Source: Molanna angustata (lineage: Eukaryota; Arthropoda; Insecta; Trichoptera; Molannidae). From it: 64,000 nt of DNA. How positions within the stretch are numbered: position 1 is the first letter of the stretch; each line of letters starts with the position of its first letter. The stretch covers positions 6,477,052 through 6,541,051 of the forward strand of contig OY754973.1 of assembly GCA_963576475.1 (NCBI GenBank), given 5' to 3'. The notes under the pieces are model-generated. The model was not told the DNA's origin. It searched no databases and saw nothing but the letters and a program-made list of their open reading frames with translations. The position numbers and the translations under genes are program-made. Positions 52,490-64,000 of this stretch are shown here, one piece after another.

Positions 52490-53325
52490 TACTTAAACAC
52501 TTTGTGGCAGGCCACATCTCGAAATTTCTTTCGAGCGCGCGCCGAGCGACGGCAAGTACATTTGTTTATCGCTAGGCCGAGTTCATCGCCCGCAACGTCA
52601 AACAAGTGACAATACTCCTCAACTGGGTATGACACTTCAAATAAATAAGTCTAGAAAGTTCGAGGACATTGAACTTGCTACCCCCAGCGCAGCACTATTT
52701 AAGGGAGTCTACACCTCTACACGTCGTCACTTCATTTCCGTATTTCCGTCACTTCGATTCGTCACATCACGCCGCCGTTCTCGACCACGCCGTCTCGCCG
52801 ACACTTCGTCTCTCGACCACCGGTCATCTCTCGACCTCGCGAGCACGATGGTACTTCACCATGCGAAGATTCGGACACTTCGAACACACCCGCTAACTCG
52901 CTCGTTATACCTACTCATCGTGAGAAAAGTTCCTTTGTAAGTTATTTCATCAATTGTAAATTTACCCTTAAGCAAACTATTAATTGTGATCAATATACTC
53001 ATTGTTACTTTTGACCATTCTTTCTTCTTCTCTCTCAACCACTGTCCTTGTGTTCTTATTTCAAATCATATCCACTTGGGATATAGTAAACTCTCTTTAC
53101 TGGTAACTCCTCTGGTTACCACATATATTTAATAGTAACCACTCTGGCTATTAACTACTGTTGATTGGTAACCCCTTTGGTTACCAATCAGCTTTAACTT
53201 AATTACTTTTTTTTATAACTTAAAAACTATCTTATAATCACCCCTTGTTGGTAATGGATTCTGAAAGATTTTTTTTATAAATACTTATAATCACCCCTCG
53301 ATGATAAGTGAGGAACCTGAAAAGA
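52490..53325 (+). mobile_element. Probable LTR or promoter remnant of a retroelement
   Basis: GC-richer, pyrimidine-rich block with a TATA-like CTATTTAAGG (about 52695) followed by CGTCACTTCATTTCCG. Further right (53098-53310) come repeated short dyads such as GGTAACTCCTCTGGTTACC and GGTAACCCCTTTGGTTACC. It resembles an LTR plus leader. No partner LTR or coding region is in the window. Confidence 0.4.
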
Positions 53326-53329
53326 ACTT

Positions 53330-53550
53330 AATCGTTTCTATAGAGAATAACAACTAATGTGAATTGTTTTCGGATTTACTTGTCGAAAAAACATTGTTTA
53401 TTAAGATTTAGAGAACAGTTATCTAGGCTGTGTTGAAATGTAAGGAAAACTGAAATATGTTGCCAATCAAAACGTCAAACGCGCGATATTCAATGATTCA
53501 CTTTTTGCACGGAGTACTCCGTCTAGTATATTATAATAAAAATCTATGGT
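53330..53550 (+). promoter_or_regulatory. Promoter-proximal module, CDC5L copy
   Basis: This block ends about 243 bases before the CDC5L ATG and matches, at roughly 85-90% by eye, the sequence upstream of Hem (40711-40851 plus 41582-41664, opposite strand). It holds GCCAATCA (CCAAT box), ACGTCA (CRE half-site) and CGCGCG within 30 bases. It could be a TE pair or a duplicated promoter segment. Confidence 0.6.
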
Positions 53551-53792
53551 TCACCATAGCCTACTGAGGCTCAACTGTCATTATTCAGTGACTAGAAAAA
53601 TATCGATTTTATTGTCTGAGGCCTCCTTAAACTTCACCGTCAACAATGTTTTATCTGGTTTTATCTGTGGCGATTTTGCGTCTTTCACATTGCTGGTTGC
53701 TGGCTGTCAAATTGCTACTGTGGATTCTATGAATTTGCGAAGTATTGATAGATTTTTAATTTTCAGTCCTTCGTGAAAAATAATACATAAAA

Positions 53793-63988
<10,196 letters not shown>

Positions 63989-64000
63989 GTATTTAATTCT

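Overview
The window is animal, almost certainly insect, nuclear DNA. Genes are split by many introns with GT/AG borders, the sequence is AT-rich, and it is packed with insect-style transposons: RTE- and CR1-like LINEs, a Copia element, tRNA-derived SINEs, and hAT-like and hairpin MITEs. The order or species cannot be fixed from the sequence alone.

Three host genes are present. (1) An ADAM10/Kuzbanian metalloprotease on + runs from 7669 to 25418 in twelve exons; the exons for the signal peptide and most of the prodomain lie upstream or were not found. Its last exon has an in-frame UGA followed by 243 further sense codons to 26150 that look coding and end in a class I PDZ-ligand-like tail. This is the most interesting observation in the window: candidate stop-codon readthrough. 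(2) Hem/Nckap1, a WAVE-complex subunit, lies on - at 37006-40377 as one uninterrupted 1123-codon exon, with a likely 89-bp intron in its 5' UTR. (3) CDC5L, a Myb-type spliceosomal protein, lies on + from 53793 to the right edge; ten exons are visible and the 3' end is outside.

Layout: 1-7668 is probably kuz intron or 5' flank with MITEs, SINEs and a LINE relic. 7669-26150 is kuz with large TE-filled introns. 26151-37005 is the space between the convergent kuz and Hem genes, with several TIR elements including a clean hAT-type element at 35493-36351. 40487-53550 separates the divergent Hem and CDC5L genes. It holds a full-length Copia element (43133-47776, with a CR1-like fragment nested inside), an apparently intact two-ORF LINE (about 47812-52050, minus strand) and LTR-like debris (52.1-53.3 kb). 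53793-64000 is CDC5L with LINE, hairpin-MITE and minisatellite insertions in its introns.

A second striking pattern is a sequence of about 225 bp, with a CCAAT-box-like and CRE-like core, that lies just upstream of both Hem and CDC5L in the same orientation relative to each gene. The Hem copy carries a 727-bp MITE, and the CDC5L copy shows what the empty site looks like, which gives the MITE ends and a TAA target-site duplication.

Exon borders were placed by eye from splice consensus and reading-frame continuity. Family assignments rest on recognised motifs, not on a database search.
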